Below are positions 48,827 to 60,430 of a stretch of DNA of 64,000 nt, piece after piece. The stretch spans positions 63,471,523-63,535,522 of the forward strand of contig NC_077237.1 in NCBI RefSeq assembly GCF_947179165.1, given 5' to 3'. The stretch is from Solanum dulcamara. Lineage: Eukaryota > Streptophyta > Magnoliopsida > Solanales > Solanaceae. The notes below the pieces were generated by a model. It saw nothing but the letters and a program-made list of their open reading frames with translations, was not told the DNA's origin and ran no database searches. The stretch's first letter is position 1. Each line of letters begins with the position of its first letter. A program made the translations under genes and the position numbers.

Positions 48827-49579
48827 TTGTTAAGGTCAGTTATGTTCCTTGGTCTCATTGTTTCTGTAGAAGGAATTATGATTGATCCAAAGAAGATTGA
48901 GGCAATTAAGAATTGGCCTAGACTATTGAACCCTTCCAATATTCAACGTTTTTTAGGCTTAACCAGTTATTATAGATGGTTTGTGGAAGATTTATCTTCC
49001 ATTGCATCACCTTTGACTACTTTTACCCAAAAGAAAGTGAAGTTCCAATAGTCCAAGGAATGTAAGAAGAGCTTCCAAGAGTTGAAGGATAGGCTTACCT
49101 CTACTCTAGTGTTGACCTTACTAGAAGGTTTTAATGGATTTGTGGTGTATTGCGATGCTTCACGAGTTGGTCTTGGTTGTATTCTAATGCAAAATGGTAA
49201 AGTGATAGCTTATTCTTCAAAGCAACTCAAGGTACATGAGAAGAATTACCCGACTCATGACTTGGAATTGGATGCAGTAGTATTTGCTTTGAAACTATGG
49301 AGACATTACTTGAATGGTGTCCATGTGGATGTTTTCATCGATCAAAAGAGTTTGAAGTGTGTGTTCACTCAAAAGGATATGTTAAAAGCATGTGTGATTG
49401 AATTTAAAGAATATTGGGATGATCATTGGCCATTTATAGAGTTTGCTTATAATAACAATAATCACTCTAGCATTGAAATGGCCCCATTTAAGGCTTTGTA
49501 TGGTAGGCGGTGCAGATCTCCTATCGGTCGGTTCAAAGTATGTGATGTTGCTTTGATAGGACTTGAGTTGGTATTTTAG
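48827..49579 (+). pseudogene. Element C, RNase H fused in frame to the integrase tail
   Basis: 48827-49051 is the thumb/connection (KKIEAIKNWPR, FLGLTSYYRWF). 49082-49579 is a 165-codon frame with the RNase H start [27 protein letters not shown] and [14 protein letters not shown], then at about 49378 it jumps without a shift to [20 protein letters not shown], a part of integrase beyond the third catalytic residue. Compared with D (60294 to 61243), about 0.95 kb is missing: the end of RNase H, the H2C2 zinc finger and all three D,D,E residues. Shared bases GGAT at the two sides suggest a short-homology deletion. Confidence 0.9.
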
Positions 49580-49652
49580 GCTATGGAGAAAGTTAGACTC
49601 ATTAGAAAAAGATTGAAAATGACTCAAAAGCTGACAAAAGTCCTATTCAGAT

Positions 49653-50110
49653 GTGAGGAGAAGGGAACTTGAATTTGAGGTTAATGATTGGGTTTACTTA
49701 AAAATTTCACCCATGAAGGGTGTGATGCATTTTGGTAAGAAAGAAAAGCTAAGTACCCACTATGTTGACCAATATCAGATTTTGAGGAGGATTGGTAAGG
49801 TATCTTATGAGTTGGATTTGCCTTCATATTTGGCATGGGTGCATCAAGTGTTCCATGTGTCATTATTAAGAAAGTTTGTTGGTGATCCTAGCTCCATTGT
49901 GCCTTTGGACATCATTGAGGTCAAAGAGAGTCTTTCATATAAAGAGCTTCCAATTGAGATTTTGGACCGTTAAGTTATAAAGTTGAGAAACAAAGAAATG
50001 GCTTCAGTTAAAGTATTATGGAGGAATCAGGAGGTTGGGAGTGCTACATGGGAGGCCGAAGCTGATATGAATGCCCGATATCTCCATTTCTTTCCTTCTA
50101 TGCCTAGTTG
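49653..50110 (+). pseudogene. Element C, integrase C-terminus and chromodomain-like tail
   Basis: 49653-49973 carries MKGVMHFGKK, YQILRRIGKVSYELDLP (GPY/F-like module, with the G-P-Y changed), VHQVFHVSLLRKFVGDP and ELPIEILDR. After one TAA the tail reads VKVLWRNQEVGSATWEAEAD, the degenerate chromodomain-like motif of this gypsy group, up to the stop after 50100. This module normally directs where the element integrates. Confidence 0.85.
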
Positions 50111-50339
50111 AGATATTTAGTTCTTTCATGACCCAACAAGCCCAAATCATGTGTTTCAGTTATTCACATGGGATCATATACATTCCTGCTCAAGAAATGA
50201 GTTTTAAAGTTATGATAATTGAGATTAAAAATTTCATGTTTTATGCATTATCGAGGTATTTTGCATTCATGTTGGGATGTTATGTTCATTTCCTATTTTG
50301 TTCATGCTAACTTAATTCTCATTCTAGAATGAATGTTTC

Positions 50340-50353
50340 CAAATGGGAGATAT
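50340..50353 (+). other. Polypurine tract of C
   Basis: AAATGGGAGATAT immediately before the 3' LTR, at the usual place for second-strand priming. Confidence 0.65.
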
Positions 50354-51526
50354 TATAAGACCTCAAAAGTTGGAAAGTTAAAAAATGAGAAACAAAAGAT
50401 GAAATTACTGAAAACTTTAGAACTTGGCACCAGGTGATGACCACAAAGGCCATCACGGGCCATGACTCTAACCACGCCTCGTGGTGTGCTACCGTGGTAG
50501 AGTCCCTGAAACTTAGTCCTGTAGGGAAGGGACTATGATGAGGAACCATATTCCATGGTGAGCACTATAATTCATGGTTCCCTCCATGGTTCCCCTCTCC
50601 CCTAAGGCCCTCAGAAGATTTCAAAAGGCAGGGACCACGGATGACCACCACGAGATATGTAGACCTTTACGAACTGTGGTGGGTCCATGGTGAGCACTCC
50701 TTCAGACCCTCCTGCAGGTCCTGAACCATGCCCATGATTGATGGACTGTAGTGACCTCCACGGACCGTGAAGGTCTTCGTGTAGAAGGTCCTAAAACTTT
50801 TCCCGCAACCTCAAAAGTCTGAGCTTAAGTGACATCCACCTTGGACCATTTTGACTTTCATAGTCCGTGGTGTGTCCCGTGGTGGAACCCCTATTTTAAG
50901 CCTTGTACCAAAAATTTGAATGCATTGACCATGATCACCACCATGGTACTGTGGTGAGTTACACGGACCGTGGTGGGTCCTCTATGATTGATCCTGTAAT
51001 ATTTAAATTAAGGGTATTTTAGTCATTCCCTATTTTTTCATTCATGTATGTTGATGTTTTTATAACTGTATCCATTATGTAATTGTCCTAAATATTCCTA
51101 AGTCTATTCTTTTTCCTCAATAACTCCCAAACAACTTTAAGACTTCTCTCTCAAGGTTCTTTCAAGACTTAGAGTTGGTTTAGTTTTCAAGAGCCAGTGA
51201 GTCCTCATTCATTGAGGACATGAATTTTTTGCTTTCATGTTATTACTTTGACTTTCTTTTATGATTTAGGTGATATAGGAGCTTTTCCTAAGCCCCTATC
51301 AAGTATAGACTTAGAGGCATGTTTAGACGATTCAAGAGGTGTACTCCGCTTTGGACATTGTGTCATGTTTATTTTTCTCATTGAAATTTGTATTGAGTTG
51401 TTTCTTCCGCTTCTTTTTATAATGTTTAAGTACCTTATGTATACTATGTATGCTAAGATGGCATGGTTAGGATCCCTTGGGTTTCCTATCGCCATGTTAT
51501 AGTTGGGCCTATGTCGAGTCATGACA
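50354..51526 (+). mobile_element. Element C, 3' LTR with a 1.17-kb internal deletion
   Basis: It matches the 5' LTR from its start to about 51167 and again from 51170 (AGAGTTGGTTTAG), skipping the part corresponding to 44756-45920. It ends GTCATGACA followed by the duplication TATAT. The hairpin words lie at 50440-50990. Confidence 0.9.
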
Positions 51527-51531
51527 TATAT

Positions 51532-52320
51532 AGAAGGAGATGGAGTCCTCAGATATAGGGGTCGATTGTGTGTTCTAAATGTTGCAAGGCTTCGACATCA
51601 GATTATGGAAGACATACATCATTCCTATTATTCTATTCACCTAGGTTCAATAAAGATGTACCACGATATTAAGGAGATCTATTGGTGGTACGGAATAAAG
51701 AAAGAACATTGCTAAGTTTATAGCATAGTGTCCTAACTGCCAACGGGCGAAGGTTGAGCATTAAAAGCCTGCTAGGCTAGTCCAACATATAGCCATTTGT
51801 TTGTGGAAGTGGGAAGCAATTAATACGAATTTTATTATAGGATTACCCCAATCACGTCGTAAGTTTGATTCTATTTTGGTAATTATTGATAGGTTAACAA
51901 AATCAACTTACTTTTTACCAGTCAAGACTACTGTTACAAGTAAAGACTACACATGGATTTATATTAGAGAGATTATTAGGCTGCACGGTGTCCCAATATT
52001 TATTATCTTCGATAGAGGATCTCAATTTACCGCTAACTACTGGAAGTATTTCCAAAAAGGACTAGGGACACAAATTAATTGTAGTACAACCTTTCACCCT
52101 ACAAAAGATGGCCAACCTGAGCACACAATTCATACTCTTGAGGATTTGATACGTGCATGTGTGCTAGACTTCAAGGTAAGTTGGGATGACCACTTACTTC
52201 TTATTGAGTTTGCATACTATAATAGTTATTCTTCCAGTATCAGGATGGCATCTTATGAGGCATTGTATGAGGGTAAATGTAGATCCCATTGGATGGTTCG
52301 AGGTAGGTAAGTCAGGGTTG
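51532..52320 (+). pseudogene. Element A, integrase (continues after C)
   Basis: 51532-51715 holds the N-terminal GVLRYRGRLCVLN and the histidines of the H2C2 zinc finger, with a stop near 51713 and the C-x-x-C (CPNCQ) just after it. 51801-52310 is a 169-codon frame over the catalytic core: FIIGLPQSRRKFDSILVIID, FDRGSQFT and QPEHTIHTLED. The first catalytic aspartate is asparagine (AAT, 51838-51840); the second Asp (52011) and the Glu (52119-52121) remain. LIEFAYYNSYSSSIRMA marks the end of the core. The enzyme would insert cDNA; this copy cannot. Confidence 0.9.
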
Positions 52321-52429
52321 ATTGGACCAAACTTAGTACAATAGAAAGTAGAGCAGGTTAATCTTATTTTGGAGTGGTTGTTGATAGCTCAAAGATGGCA
52401 GAATTGATACTCAGATTTGTTGGGAAGGT

Positions 52430-52872
52430 ATTTAAAGTTTTGTGTCGATGACTGAGTATTCTTGAAAGTCTCACCTATGAAAGGTGTTATGAAATTTGGC
52501 AAGAAGGGAAAGCTTAGTCTAAGATTCATTGTGCCATATCGGATCCTTCGAAGGGTAGGAAGAGTGGCATATGAGTTAGTGCTACCTTTGGGGCTATAAT
52601 CTGTTCATCCATGTTTCCATGTATCGATGCTATGAAAGTGCGTAGAAGACCCTTCTCAGGGTGTCCTAATTGAGGATGCTCAGATCACAGAGGAATTTTC
52701 TGATGAGGAAACTCCAGTTTCCATATTAGATCAATAGGTATGTAAATTAAGGACCAAATATGTGACTTCGGTTAAAGTATTGTGGAGAAACAAGAATAGA
52801 GAAGATGTGACTTGGAAAGTTGAGGATGGCATGAGGTCAAAATATCCTCACTTCTTTCATACCCCTGGGTGA
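52430..52872 (+). pseudogene. Element A, integrase C-terminus and chromodomain-like tail
   Basis: Readable through several stops: SPMKGVMKFGKKGKLS, YRILRRVGRVAYEL, FHVSML, and after two stops VKVLWRNKNREDVTWKVED and YPHFFHTPG ending at the TGA near 52872. Same domain order as in C and D. Confidence 0.8.
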
Positions 52873-53169
52873 TGGCATATCAACTTATATTAATGCAGTA
52901 AGGTAAGATACCTACTTGGTTTTTATATTTTTTCTTATTATTATGGTTGTTTTCATCGTATTTCTTCTAATCGCACTGATATAGCGCAACTATAGCACTT
53001 AGATATTAATGTCATCGTGTAAGATGACTAGGTTGAAATTTCTGCATTTCAGGTTCCTAGATAGTTACATTTACAGAGGACACTCTCCCAAAATTTTGGT
53101 AACTCCTAAAGACTTTATTGCGTGACTCAGATTTTTCATCCATCGATGAATGTTTCTAAAGGAGACGGA
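52873..53169 (+). other. 3' untranslated part of A with polypurine tract
   Basis: No gene; ends with AAAGGAGACGGA just before the 3' LTR, a good polypurine tract. Confidence 0.65.
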
Positions 53170-54994
53170 TGTAACATCCCAACTTTTTAAAATATCTAAA
53201 TTAGATCTTATCTTTCAGCAGTCAAAGAGAGTGATTAATAAATTAAAAATCATGTGGTATATCACATTTTAAGTGTCCAAGCTTCGTATCTTATGTTTTG
53301 AAGTTTAACAGGGTGAAAAATAAAAGTTAGCAAAAATTATCATAAGTTCCTTTATAAAGATTTCTCTGAAATTTGGTTCAAATATCTCAGAGGTTTTCTC
53401 AAATCTATAAAGATTTATGAGACCCACAACCTATCAAAGTGAAGCTATTAGTCTAGATTCCAACGTATCAAACCTTTGTCCATACAACTTTAGAATAGGA
53501 AGATATTCATATTTTTGTAAGACTTCATAACCAGGCACATGAAATGGGCCCCTAGGTTGATTTAACTTTATATAAAGCATCCACCTCCATTTTGTTTTTC
53601 ATTTAAATGGTTCCAACAACAAAAATATAGAGAAATTCCTCTCTAATCCCTAAAATACTCTTTAGATCTTGCTTTTCTCATCTTGCAAGCTTCAGAAAAG
53701 TTGCTCTACGTCGCAAGCTCATCATTTTGACATAGTTTTCTTTGTAAATTGTGAGGCATAGCTTCTTGGAGGTTGTGGAAACAGGGGTTTTTTCTGTGTT
53801 TTGGGGATTTGAGTTCTATATTCGATAAGCTACAAATAGCCGTCTACAATGGAAATCCATATTTTTTGTTATTGAATTGTCATGGTGTATTATATTCGAT
53901 GTGTTAATTGTGGTACTTCTATGGTATAATAGCAAGGGGGGTTCATTAGAAGTCCATAAGTAGCTTGAAATCATTGAAAAATGTATGTTAAGACTATTTC
54001 CTTATTTTGACATGTTTCCTTCAAGATTAGGAGCTACAAGAAGGTTGTTGTTATCGTTGTTATATTTTAGTCAGGATTGTTGGTTATTGGCTGCCCGCGT
54101 TATTGTAATAATACCTTTTATGGATTCATATTTTATTAGTATCGGCCTTAGTTGGGCATGGATTAGAGATTGTATAGGTTGCTCATAGCTAAATTGCTTG
54201 CCTTTAGCCTACTGAATTGTTATTATTGCCCTTTGGGCTTCTATTGTTAGCTGCAGAAATGTGATCATATCTAAGAAGACTGTATTTCCTATGGGGCTAT
54301 ATTGGTGTCTAAGGAGGCTAGGCGCTGCCTACAGAGCTATGGTGTTGCCTAAGAGGACTATGAGTTGCCTATGGGGCTATATTGATGTCTAAAAAGGCTA
54401 TGTGTTGCTTCCGGGGCTATGTTGTTTTTAAGAGGGCTATGAATTAACTATGAGATTATATTGATACGTACAAGGGCTATATTACCTAAGAGGTCTATGT
54501 GACTGCTTACAGGCTCAGAGACTACCAATGAGGGTATATAAACTGAATTAGCACCTTCTAGGCTTGTGGGGGCCTAGGCAGGTGGTCTTGTTTGCTGTTT
54601 GTACCTGCTGATCTTATAGAGGCTTGGTTAGGTTGTTGTTTTATTATTTTTGATCTGTTTATATTTAGGAGCAGGTCAGTACGCTTATCGTAGTCTTGAT
54701 TCATTTATCTGATTAGTTTCATTATATTATGATACATGCTCATAGTCTATTGCCTTTCATACTCGGTACATTAGTTTTTACTGATACCCCATTACCTGGG
54801 GTACTTCATTCATGACTGCAGGTCTCGACAGACGACTGGATAGACCTCTTCAGTAGCAGAGTTGACTTCTATCATGTTAGTTAGCCCCTTTCTTTTGAAG
54901 CTGCCAGAGTTTGGAGGTTTGTTAGCTTTTGTTGTATATATATTTTTTAGGCTGGGCCATGTCCCGCCAAAACTTACTACTCTTAGATGCTTTT
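53170..54994 (+). mobile_element. Element A, 3' LTR, truncated by D
   Basis: Starts TGTAACATCCC, has the TATA box at 53569 and the same GGGGCTATATTG subrepeats (54280-54500). It breaks at CTTTT (54990-54994) where D begins. The last third of the LTR is not seen in this window. The frame at 53985-54188 is a shadow. Confidence 0.88.
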
Positions 54995-57216
54995 TGTAAG
55001 ACCCAGAAGATGGAACATTGGTACCAACATGAAATTATTCAAAATATGGATTGGACTTAATATTACCACTCACCCTATGACTCGTAGAGGTTTCTATGAC
55101 TAATAGAAATGAGTCGTAGAGGGACTATTAGCACTTGCCCAGATTTATTCTCAAGAGGAATCTTATTATTCACCAGGACGAGTCATCATCCTACGGACGA
55201 GTTGTAAGGATGACAAATTTTAAAAGATTAGAGACCTTCATTTACTTATTTTTATAACCCTGCAGCATGAGTCATGTTTACGACTTGTAGTCCTTTAGAT
55301 GATTCATGTATATGAATCATAAGTGAAGGTTCAGAGATTCTCAAGACTGCAGGTTTCAAAACCTATAAGACGAATTCACTTTATGATTTGTAGTCATGAA
55401 GACGAGTGGTAGAAATGACTCATATACAAACTTTAGAGACTCGAATTCAACCCCTTTTCTTAGACCTGCAGGACGAGTCATCTTGATGACTCGTTATTTT
55501 TTCGATAACTCGTAGAGTCATCTCGTAGGGTCAAATTTGAGTTTTGATGAAAGGAATTTGTGTTATTTACTAAGTTTCGTTCAATGAACCTAGACATAAT
55601 TATGGCTAAGTTCAAGCCTATATCTACCCAATTCTTTGAAATTTCCCTCATTCTAAATCATTCTTCTAAATTATCCTAAGGCAAGAACTAAATTCTCTCA
55701 AGGATTCTTCTCCAAGCTACAAGCTAGGGTTTTAGATTTTCTTCAAGGTTTCTTCTCAATTCTATGTGATTTCAATAAAGGTATATGGGAATTGATCCAT
55801 GGGTTCCTTTCACCCATGGAGTCTCAAAGTTTTCTCAAAATTTTCTTCAATTTCAAGTGTAATTCAACCCTAGTTTTGATGAATTGTTTGGGCTATTTCA
55901 ATTTTGTTTTGAATTATTATCAAGATTATTATAAGCATGTTTATATATGAATTGCATGATTTCAAGTTGAATTATGAATTCCTATGCATAAAGTTACTTT
56001 CAATTATGATTATGAAGTTAAAGATGATTTTCATGAGTTGATTATTAGTTCAATGACTTTCAAAGAAAGTTTTAATGAATGAAGTTAAAATTATGATTTA
56101 ATAATGAGGTTATGATGATGATCAATTATGATGTAAAAAAGTTATTATGTTGTTATAAGCATAGTTCTCATACAATCATGTTTAAGATGGCGATATGGAT
56201 AATTCTCACTGAAGTTATGGATTCCTATGAATACAAAATATAATGAGCTACTTCTAATATGTTTTATAAAGATAGATTGATAAGAAGTTACTATCTTTTC
56301 CTATAATGTTATGATTGTGTTTTAATGAATTCTGTTGGGATATTGACTAAGCACTGAGAGGACTTATAGGTGGGGTTCGATGCGGTAATGCCGTTAGTTA
56401 CCCAATGGAATCCTAGTAGAAACCTAAAGTCCTAAACTATGTTGCCCACGTAGGTTGCCTTCATGGTCTAGCTAGTAGATCCATATATAGCACAATTGAG
56501 TTGAGTACCATGACGTAGTATACCCTGGAAAGGTAGCCTCTCCCTTTTAGATGTGGGGATCATTAGATTTCATATTATTGCTCACATGGTATTAAGATAT
56601 CGGTTAAAGGTCTTATCCCACACAAGTTGAATGCTAAGCTATGAGATATACTATAAAGTTTTATAATGCATTGACCTTGAGTTTTCTTATGTTCTTAAAT
56701 GCTTTTAAGCTTTGCTGATATTCATTATGTTGGTCATGCATCTCATGTCATATTACTTCTTCATACATCTATCGCATACTTAGTACCTTCTATGTACTAA
56801 CACATGTTTTGCCTATATTGTCTCACAATGTAGGAGCAGCCATCGATCATCCGATTCGTAGTTAGAGTGCTTAGTTTTCTCCAAGAAGTTGGTGAGTTCT
56901 CATATCATCGATGACATGACTTTCTTTTCACATTGTTTCATTGACTTTCTTCTTATGGTTCGGGTGAGCTAGGAGCTTGTCCAAAGTCCCCATCAAGTAT
57001 AAGACTTAGAGGCATATTTAGATGCTATGTGATGTAGTCTGATTAGACGTTAATTGAGTTTTCTATCCCTTAGACTCACTCTCTCAAGTATCTATTTTTG
57101 CTTATTTTACCATGTTGTTTTACTTTATGGATGCAATGTGTGCTAATATGGCTTGTTGGGACCCATCATAATCCCAATTACCATGTCGCAGCTTGGCCCT
57201 TGTTCAGGTTGTGACA
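54995..57216 (+). mobile_element. Element D, 5' LTR
   Basis: 2222 bp, TGTAAGACCCAGAAG to GGTTGTGACA. GACTCGTAG-type words fill 55075-55540. It is the best complete reference for the B/C/D LTR group. Confidence 0.9.
55075..55540. repeat. Array of self-complementary GACTCGTAG words, D 5' LTR
   Basis: ACGAGTCATC, ATGACTCGTAG, GACGAGTTGTAAG, CATGTTTACGACTTGTAG and similar words recur; the copy in the 3' LTR lies at 62280-62720 with scattered base changes. Confidence 0.7.
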
Positions 57217-57240
57217 AACTTGATATCAAAGCACAAGGTT
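57217..57240 (+). other. Primer-binding site of D
   Basis: AACTTGATATCAAAGCACAA directly after the LTR; initiator Met-tRNA type. Confidence 0.75.
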
Positions 57241-57429
57241 TTGAAGAATCCTAAGAAGTCTAACATGCCGCGTTAAGTAAAGTATTGTTCATTGGTTAAA
57301 AGTGCGCCACATCCATGAATACGAGGCTATGAACCATCTTAGGAAAGTCTCAGTTCTTTCATGATTTATATCGTGTGGTAGAGTGGTTAAGTCTTTTCCT
57401 CTAATGCTTGTTCTTTGTGATTTTCAGAA

Positions 57430-58540
57430 ATTGCCTCCATGAAGATACCCTGCTAGAAGGAATATGGTTAAAAAGGATCAACAAACTCCAAATGATCCTT
57501 TGAATAACCAAGTCTCCAACGCCAACTTTCGAGCGTCCTTTCAAGTACTTGCACAAGCCGTTACAACTTAAGACAATTGTGAGGTAATTGCTCCCATAAA
57601 CTCGAATATGGGTACGATGGCGACAAAATTTTGTGATTTCATAAGGATGAATCCTCTGGAGTTTTAGGGTTCTAAGGTGGAAAAGGATCCACAAGAGTTT
57701 TTTGATATCATTCACAAGATTTTGGATATTATGGGGGTTAGCCCAATTGAGATAGCAGAGTTGGCTACGTATCAATTTAAGGATGTTTCTCAAATTTGGT
57801 TTGATCAATGGAAAAGTGAGAGGCGTAGAGAGGCAGATCCTATGATTTGAGAGGAGTTGAAAAGAGTATTTTTTGACTGCCTCTTCCTATTGGAGTTGAG
57901 GGAGGCCAAAGTACAAGACTTCATCAACCTTAAGCAAGGTGGTATGAGTGTGAGGGAGTATGCCCTCAAGTTCACCCAATTGTCAAAATATGCTCCATTC
58001 ATGGTTGCTGACTCAAGAGCTCATATGAGCAAGTTTGTATCGGGTGTGTCGGATATGGTCGCAAAGGAGTGTAAAACAACTATGTTGATTCAGGAGATGG
58101 ATATCTCTAGATTATGACATATGCGGAGAAAATAGATATTGATAAGCTAAGGGAGAAAAATAGGGAGTCCAAGAGGCTAAGGACCAATGGTTCTAACTTC
58201 TCTCATGCCAAGTCCGAAAGTGGTGGACGTCCTCATTTTTTCCAAAGATACTTCATACAAAGATCTTCAAATGCCATTACTCTAAGATTTGACAAAGATA
58301 GGGTAACCAACCCTAATCCTTAAGGAGGTTCTCCTATTGGTCAAGTGACCCCCGCATGCAACAAGTATGGGAAGAGCCATAAGGTTGAGTGTTTAGCGGG
58401 TTTGAATGTATGTTATTATTGTGGTAAGTCGGGTCATTATGCTAAAGAGTGTAAGGTCAAAGATGGTCGCCCTCAAGGCTAAGTTGCTCAAGGTTCTCAA
58501 GTACAACCAAAGGGTGGTCAACTAACAACCGATTCTATGC
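57430..58540 (+). pseudogene. Element D, gag
   Basis: The expected start is TTGCCTCCATGAAG at 57431, with ATG changed to TTG and a TGA at codon 4. The core is open from about 57664 (KVEKDPQEFFDIIHKILDIMG, split by few stops) and 57857-58117 gives 86 codons with REAKVQDFINLKQ, MSVREYALKFTQLSKYAPFM and MSKFVSGVSDMVAKECK. The tail GGRPHFFQR follows. The zinc knuckle at 58411-58452 is a complete CX2CX4HX4C (CYYCGKSGHYAKEC), the only fully preserved one in the C/D pair. Confidence 0.9.
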
Positions 58541-58559
58541 TCTTAATGGTAGGCAAGAG

Positions 58560-58856
58560 GTGAAAGAGACTCTCAATGCTTTTATCGGTATGTTACGGGT
58601 CTTTCACTATGATGTTTATGCCTTACTTAATCCAGGTGCAAAATTTTCTTTTATTACTCCTAATGTGTCCTTGAGATTTTATGTTAGCCCCAAAATATTG
58701 CTAGATCCTTTTTCTATTTATACTTCCATAGGTGAGTCGGTTATGGCTAAAAGAGTCTATAGAAGTTTTCCGGTTTTTATTTTCCATAAAGTTACTCAAT
58801 GTGATCTAGTTGAGCTTGAGATGATTGATTTTCATGTTATCATTGGTATGGATTGA
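58560..58856 (+). pseudogene. Element D, protease
   Basis: 98 codons; the active-site loop reads LLNPGAKFSFITP, so the catalytic aspartate has become asparagine. VELEMIDFHVIIGMD marks the end, followed by TGA in place of tryptophan. Confidence 0.87.
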
Positions 58857-58987
58857 TTATATGCATGTTATGCTTCTATTGATTTTAGAACCTGAGTGGT
58901 TAAGTTCCAATTTCCTAATGAGCCGATCCTAGAATGGAAGGGTACTAATTCCATATTCAAAGATCAATTCATTTCGTGTCTTAAAGC

Positions 58988-59933
58988 TTGAAAAATAATT
59001 TCCAATGGTTCTATCATCTTGTGAGGATTAGGTATACAAATTCAGAAGCCCTTACTCTAGAGACGGTCCCTATATTTAATAAGTTTTTGGATGTGTTTCT
59101 CGATGATATACTCGATGTCCCTCCTAAAAGGGAAATTGACTTTAGTATAGACCTTCTTTGCGATCCTCAACCTATTTCTATTGCGGCTTACCGAATAGCT
59201 CTAGCAGAACTAAAGGAGTTAAAAGATCAATTTAAAAGACTTTTTAGACAAAGTTTTCATTAGACCAAGTATATTCCTATGGGGTGATCCCGTGTTGTTT
59301 GTTAGAAAAAAGGATGATTCGCTTCGTATGTCCATTGACTATCGATAATTCAACAAAGTAACCATTAAGAACAAATACCCAATTCCGAGGATAGATCATT
59401 TGTTTGACCAATTGCAAGGGGAAAGTTACTTCTCTAAGATCGATCTCCATTCTGGTTATCACCATTTAAAGGTAAAAGAGTGTGATATTCCCAAAATGGT
59501 ATTTCGAACAAGGTATGACCATTATGAGTTCTTAGTTATTTTATTTGTCTTGACTAATACCTCCGCAATATTCATGGACTTGATGAATAGGGTGTTCAAA
59601 TAATATTTGGACATGTTTGTAATTATGTTTATTGATGACATATTAGTTTACTCTCGAGATGAGGAGGAACATGCTAATCACCTAAGAATTGTGTTACAAA
59701 CTCTAAAGGACAAACAATTATTTTCCAAGTTCAATAAGTGTGAGTTTTGGCTAAGGGAAGTGGCTTTTCTTGGTCACATCATGTCCGGTGAAGGGATTAT
59801 GGTTGATCTTAAGAAAACCAAGGTGGTGAAGAATTGTCCTAGACCATTGTCCCCTTCAGATATTAAAAGTTTCTTGGGCCTAGCTGGATATTATAGGAGA
59901 TTTGCAGAATAGTTTTCATCAATCTCGTCAACT
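58988..59933 (+). pseudogene. Element D, reverse transcriptase
   Basis: Pieces in order: 58988-59263 ([32 protein letters not shown]), then after a frameshift [13 protein letters not shown] and [14 protein letters not shown] at 59400-59603, then 59607-59912 with [20 protein letters not shown] and [27 protein letters not shown]. Both catalytic aspartates of the DD box (59634-59639) are intact. TAA stops at about 59347 and 59601 and TAG at 59910 break the chain. Confidence 0.9.
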
Positions 59934-60430
59934 TTGACTAAGTTGAAACAAAAGAAAGTGAAGTTTCAATGGTTGGAATCTTGTGATAAGAGTTTCCAAG
60001 AGTTAAAGGATTGTCTCACTACCGCTCCCATTTTGACATTACTAGAAGGGTCCGATGGTTTTGTTCTATATTGTGATTCTTCAAAGGATGGTCTTGGTTT
60101 TGTTTTGATGCAACATTGTAAGGTGATAGCTTATTCTTCTAGGCAACTTAAGATGCATAAATGGAATTATCCAACCCATGATCTTGAACTAGCGGCGGTT
60201 GTGTTTGCTTTGAAATTTGGAGACACTATCTTTATTGTGTCAATGTAGATGTGTTCACCGACCATAAGAGTTTACAACATGTGTTTAAGCAAAAAGATTT
60301 GAACCTTTGACAAAGGAGATGGCTTGAATTATTGAAGGATTATGATATGAGTGTTTTGTACCATCTGGGAAAAGCTAATGTGGTTGCCGATACATTAAGT
60401 AGGTTAGCTATGAGTAGTTTTGCACATGTT
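59934..60430 (+). pseudogene. Element D, RNase H
   Basis: 59934-60248: [19 protein letters not shown], then [10 protein letters not shown] (catalytic Asp present; A to S beside it), [13 protein letters not shown] with the catalytic Glu. A one-base frameshift near 60220 (TTTGGAGACACTATC) and a TGA near 60308 follow. 60332 onward reads YDMSVLYHLGKANVVADTLS, the end of the domain. Confidence 0.9.

Larger units (their letters stand above)
40705..51526 (+). mobile_element. Element C, Ty3/gypsy element inside A
   Basis: Perfect 5-bp duplication TATAT at 40700-40704 and 51527-51531. The two LTRs begin TATAAGACC (TG changed to TA in both) and end GTCGTAAAA and GTCATGACA. With C and one TATAT removed, the reading frame of A passes through the site without a shift, which proves the insertion limits. 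The element holds gag, protease, RT, RNase H and an integrase tail on the + strand, and itself contains solo LTR F in its 5' LTR. Confidence 0.93.
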
